A stretch of 64,000 bases of DNA from Piromyces finnis (taxonomy: Eukaryota > Neocallimastigomycota > Neocallimastigomycetes > Neocallimastigales > Neocallimastigaceae). Below, piece by piece: positions 63,948-64,000 of the stretch. Numbering within the stretch: the stretch's first letter is position 1; each line of letters starts with the position of its first letter. A model generated the notes under the pieces. That model did no database searches. It saw only the letters and a program-made list of their open reading frames with translations, and was not told the DNA's origin. A program made the translations under genes and the position numbers. The DNA lies in contig MCFH01000053.1 in NCBI GenBank assembly GCA_002104945.1, forward strand, positions 246,501-310,500, given 5' to 3'.

Positions 63948-64000
63948 CTATTTTTCATTAAAAAGATTAATATAATAGTATACATTATCAATTAATTATA

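Overview
The window reads as nuclear DNA of an anaerobic gut fungus (Neocallimastigomycota, the group of Neocallimastix, Piromyces and Anaeromyces). The evidence is extreme A+T richness with long homopolymer runs, short AT-rich GT-AG introns, conserved fungal single-copy genes, and four secreted proteins that end in paired Cys/Trp-rich fungal dockerin modules typical of these fungi's cellulosomes. The species cannot be named from the sequence alone.

Layout, left to right. 1857-3302: adenylosuccinate lyase (+, no intron). 3616-15360: a young Ty1/copia retrotransposon (5-bp target duplication, two identical 235-bp LTRs, one intact 1817-residue polyprotein) whose 5' LTR is split by a full-length APE-type LINE (3686-9412) with its own 14-bp target duplication, a 1513-residue ORF, a poly(A) tail and tandem hairpin-rich 5' monomers. 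16319-18196: histidinol-phosphate aminotransferase (+, three exons). 21327-23645, 35295-37761, 39371-41863 and 44043-46305: four CotH-kinase/dockerin genes (+), all with the same three-exon layout and a 34-nt first exon. 25773-31821: APC/C subunit CDC16/APC6 (-, 14 exons) with a disordered C-terminal tail of about 857 residues encoded by one exon. 47345-53071: TAF1 (-, 18 exons, including one of 16 nt). 55293-57919: glutamate-cysteine ligase (-, three exons). 59898-63947 and beyond: a TOPBP1/Rad4/Dpb11-like BRCT protein (-, 14 exons seen, N-terminus outside the window).

Exon models were built by hand from splice sites; every junction keeps the reading frame and the exon lengths sum to whole codons. 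Two junctions in the TOPBP1 gene are unusual. One intron has the full set of U12 (minor spliceosome) AT-AC signals. Another seems to end in GG instead of AG.

The genes do not form one pathway: housekeeping genes surround an accessory CotH/dockerin cluster. CotH2 and CotH3 are nearly identical across exon 3 but differ in their promoters, exon 2 and 3' flanks, which points to gene conversion. Intergenic DNA is very AT-rich with several micro- and minisatellites. I saw no tRNA, rRNA, CRISPR array or bacterial-type operon.
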